NCBI RefSeq assembly: GCF_026642255.1
Contig: NZ_CP113264.1
Span: forward strand, 2,170,001-2,234,000
Source: Streptomonospora nanhaiensis
Lineage (GTDB): Bacteria > Actinomycetota > Actinomycetes > Streptosporangiales > Streptosporangiaceae
Direction: 5' to 3'
Length of the DNA stretch: 64,000 nucleotides
Shown here: one piece after another, positions 61,880 through 64,000 of the stretch
Numbering within the stretch: position 1 is the stretch's first letter
Layout: the number at the start of each line of letters is the position of its first letter
Notes under the pieces: model-generated
Database searches by the model: none
What the model saw: the letters and a program-made list of their open reading frames with translations, nothing else
Told to the model about the DNA's origin: nothing
Program-made: the position numbers and the translations under genes

Positions 61880-63409
61880 TCAGCCGCACGGCGGGATCGG
61901 ACGGTTGGAGTGGAACACCCCGTCCGGGTCGAACTCGGCCTTCACCCGGGTCAGCCTCGCGTAGGCCCGGGGGTCGAACACCTCGCGCACCGCCGCCCCG
62001 TCCATCGGTCCGAAGCCCAGGGTGGACGAGCGCCCCACCGCCCTGTCGGAGACCAGCCCCGCCGCCCGCTCGCGCAGGGCCTCCGACGCCCCGGGGTCCT
62101 CCCCGTCGGCGAACGTCAGCACCGTCAGGGCGTAGGCGGCGTCCCTGTGCCCCACCGCGTTCGCGCTCCCCGGCTCGCGTGCCAGGGCGCCGCCCAGGTG
62201 CCGCACCCCGACCACGCACATCGACGGGGCCGTCCCGGCCAGCCGGGTCAGGGCGCCCAGCGACTTCGCGTCCAGTCCGTCGACCAGGACGCTGCGCCCC
62301 CGGTACCCGGCCGGGTCGTCGTGCTCGTCGAAGACGGCGCCCGACCCGGCGTACGGCAGCTCCGCCAGGGTGTCGGCCAGCACCGGACCGGCCGAGCGCA
62401 GGGGCTCCACCAGGGCGGGCCCCTCCCCGGGCGGGCCCGACCAGGCCACCGACACCTGGACGACCAGGCGGTTCCGCATCGCCTCCGGGACGCCCGGGAA
62501 GTCGGGGTACGCCAGCATCGAGGCCCCCGACGTCAGCTCCTCCGGGGTCGTCTCCGCCCACCGCCGCCACGCGTCCAGGACACCCGGCTCGGCGGTCGCG
62601 TCGAAGTACAGGCTGCCCCCGTAGAGCCGCGCGACCGGGAACAGGCCGATCTCCATCCCGGTGACCACGCCGAACGCGCCGCCTCCGCCGCGCACGGCCC
62701 AGAACAGCTCGGGTTCGGCCTCCTCCGTCACCTCGCGCAGCCGTCCGTCGGCCGTCACCATGTCGAGCCGCGCCACGTGGTCGGCGGCGAACCCGTACCG
62801 GCGGGCCAGCAGTCCCACGCCCCCGCCCAGCGTGTACGACACAGCGCCCACCCCCGGGGCGCTGCCCGACAGGGGCGCCAGCCCGTACGGCGCGGCGGCG
62901 TCGATGACGTCCTGCCACGTGGATCCCGCGCCGACCCATGCCGTCGCCCGGCCGGGGTCCACCCGCACACCGCGCAGGCGGCCGGTGGCGACGAGGACGC
63001 CGGCCGGCGGCCGGTCGCCCCCCGCCCCGGCGGCGTCCTTTTCCCGCCGCTCCGCCCCGCCTTCCCCGTCGCCGGCCGCGGCCTCCCCGCCGCCGAGACC
63101 CGAGCCGAGACCGTGCCCGGTCAGCTGGGCCGCGACCCGCAGGCCCCGCCCGGCGGCCCAGGCCACGGCCGCCCGCACGTCCCCGGCGTCCTGCGCCTCC
63201 ACCACGGCGACCGGGAGGTGGCGGTCCAGCAGCTGCATCCCCGTGCGGGCCGTCTCGTAGCCCTCCGACCCGGGCGCGTGCACCGGCCCGGCGACGAGGG
63301 CCGCCAGGGACTCCGCCGCACGGGCGGCGGACGCGTCCGCCGCCCGTGGCGTGCCGCCCCCGGTACCCGCCGGGCCCCGGTCCTTCCCCGCGTTCTGGAT
63401 CTCCGACAT
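61880..63409 (-). CDS. FAD-linked oxidase with berberine-bridge-like C-terminus
   Basis: The 509-residue protein has a PCMH-type FAD domain: PVAVVEAQDAGDVRAAVAWA, LRVAAQLTGHGLGSG (in place of the usual Arg/Ser-x-Gly-Gly-His flavin loop), VGAGSTWQDVIDAAAPYGLA, GVGAVSYTLGGGVGLLARRY and FWAVRGGGGAFGVVTGMEIG. The C-terminus DPRAYARLTRVKAEFDPDGV is the berberine-bridge motif, although the final Asn-Pro-like end reads HSNRPIPP. A Gly/Glu-rich insert of about 35 residues lies after the flavin loop. The ATG at 63409 has AAGGGG nine bases upstream. It is divergent from a WYL regulator. Confidence 0.88.
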   Translation of the reverse strand: MSEIQNAGKDRGPAGTGGGTPRAADASAARAAESLAALVAGPVHAPGSEGYETARTGMQLLDRHLPVAVVEAQDAGDVRAAVAWAAGRGLRVAAQLTGHGLGSGLGGGEAAAGDGEGGAERREKDAAGAGGDRPPAGVLVATGRLRGVRVDPGRATAWVGAGSTWQDVIDAAAPYGLAPLSGSAPGVGAVSYTLGGGVGLLARRYGFAADHVARLDMVTADGRLREVTEEAEPELFWAVRGGGGAFGVVTGMEIGLFPVARLYGGSLYFDATAEPGVLDAWRRWAETTPEELTSGASMLAYPDFPGVPEAMRNRLVVQVSVAWSGPPGEGPALVEPLRSAGPVLADTLAELPYAGSGAVFDEHDDPAGYRGRSVLVDGLDAKSLGALTRLAGTAPSMCVVGVRHLGGALAREPGSANAVGHRDAAYALTVLTFADGEDPGASEALRERAAGLVSDRAVGRSSTLGFGPMDGAAVREVFDPRAYARLTRVKAEFDPDGVFHSNRPIPPCG

Positions 63410-63457
63410 GTCCGCGCTCCCCTTCGTCTCGTTCACAGCGCCACCGTAGGAACCGAT

Positions 63458-63476
63458 GCGGTCACAACGTGACCGC
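63458..63476. promoter_or_regulatory. operator candidate GCGGTCAC-AAC-GTGACCGC
   Basis: Perfect eight-base arms around AAC lie in the 88-base gap between the divergent oxidoreductase and WYL-type regulator genes, 22 bases before the regulator start. The regulator is the likely binder. Confidence 0.72.
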
Positions 63477-63497
63477 GATGTCCGGCAGACTGGATCC

Positions 63498-64000
63498 ATG
63501 AGCGAATCGGTCCGCAAGGGGATGCCCCAACGGCTGCTGCGCCTGCTGTCCCTGCTTCAGGCCAGGCGGGAGTGGAGCGGCGCGGAGCTCACCGGGCGCC
63601 TCGGCGTCAGCGCGCGCACCCTGCGCCGGGACGTCGAGCGGCTCCGCGACCTCGACTACCAGGTGGAGGGGACCCCGGGCATCGCGGGGGGCTACCGCCT
63701 GGCCTCGGGGAACGACCTCCCGCCCCTGCTCCTGGACGACGACGAGGCCGTCGCCATCGCCCTCGGCCTGGTCACCGTCACCGGGGTCCAGGAGAGCGCG
63801 CTGCGGGCCCTGGCCAAACTCGAACGCGTCCTGCCGGCCCGGCTGCGCCCGCGCCTGGCCGCCGTCCGGGACACCACGTCCGCGGTGGCCCACCCCGCGG
63901 CGCCCGCGAGCGCGGACCCGTCGGTGCTCGGCATGCTCGCCGCCCACCGCCGCGACCGCGTGGTCACCGACTTCGACTACCGGGACCGGTCGGGCGCGGT
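63498..64000 (+). CDS. HTH/WYL-type transcriptional regulator (3' end outside window)
   Basis: The visible 167 residues begin MSESVRKGMPQRLLRLLSLL with a DeoR-like HTH (ELTGRLGVSARTLRRDVERL, DLDYQVEGTPGIAGGYRLAS) and the linker DLPPLLLDDDEAVAIALGL, as in YafY-type proteins that carry a WYL domain further on; that domain would begin near the window edge (TDFDYRDRSGA). WYL proteins often sense small ligands or nucleic acids. The gene is divergent from the FAD oxidoreductase and probably regulates it through the palindrome at 63458-63476. Confidence 0.9.
   Translation, partial: MSESVRKGMPQRLLRLLSLLQARREWSGAELTGRLGVSARTLRRDVERLRDLDYQVEGTPGIAGGYRLASGNDLPPLLLDDDEAVAIALGLVTVTGVQESALRALAKLERVLPARLRPRLAAVRDTTSAVAHPAAPASADPSVLGMLAAHRRDRVVTDFDYRDRSGA

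Overview
The window is 64 kb of very GC-rich DNA with strongly C/G-biased third codon positions, frequent GTG and some TTG starts, and many GTGA/ATGA gene overlaps. Together with a DUF3052 gene, a DmdR/IdeR-type iron box and two cytochromes P450 of Streptomyces-type families, this points to a filamentous actinomycete. The family Nocardiopsaceae is a reasonable guess, but I could not test it. I ran no database search; family names rest on motifs and domain order that can be read in the translations. No insertion sequence, integrase, phage module, CRISPR array or rRNA operon was found, so this looks like ordinary chromosome with accessory metabolic clusters.

Layout. 0-5 kb: the C-terminus of a repeat-bearing protein, a PhoD-like phosphatase, YjbQ, DUF3052, a 1-Cys peroxiredoxin, tRNA-Val(UAC) and a small Cys/His-rich protein. 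5-12 kb: a secreted pectate lyase behind three LacI-type operators, a divergent aldo/keto reductase and MFS exporter, then two tandem P450s; the upstream one lacks the ExxR motif. 12.5-23.2 kb: a nickel/urease block with ureA-ureB-ureC-ureF-ureG-ureD on the plus strand, a 22-bp-stem terminator, and a convergent four-gene ABC importer (binding protein, permease, permease-ATPase fusion, ATPase). A divergent ArsR regulator closes the block. Ureases need nickel, so importer and regulator probably serve the enzyme. No ureE is present, but UreG carries a His-rich tail.

23-35 kb: a membrane acyltransferase with SGNH domain, a TetR regulator with an extra thioredoxin-like domain, clpX without clpP next to it, a SpoIIE-type phosphatase, a cyclase-family hydrolase beside an SsuABC-type importer, and an MFS transporter. 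35-41 kb: a GH13 alpha-glucosidase and an iron-siderophore importer behind a clear iron box. 41-53 kb: a regulator-rich stretch with GbsR/MarR, TetR, glyoxalase-like and TetR genes, including an alarmone-hydrolase-like HD domain fused to a glyoxalase fold. It also holds an ACAD11-like acyl-CoA dehydrogenase / APH-like kinase / two-SDR operon and a quinone oxidoreductase; three copies of one operator tie the second TetR gene to these. An esterase, a small alarmone synthetase and a cupin/MarR pair follow. 53-64 kb: tex, a small membrane protein, two paralogous MFS transporters flanking an ArsR-type regulator, endonuclease IV, a FAD-linked oxidoreductase, and the start of a WYL-type regulator cut by the window edge.

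Most promising leads: the ACAD/kinase/SDR operon with its shared three-site operator, which resembles the phospho-route for 4-hydroxyacyl-CoA breakdown; the P450 pair with DQVLW in place of ExxR; the urease alpha subunit with Val at the flap-Cys position; the TetR-thioredoxin-like fusion upstream of clpX; the HD-glyoxalase fusion in the same region as an alarmone synthetase; and a sharp change of third-position base use inside clpX.
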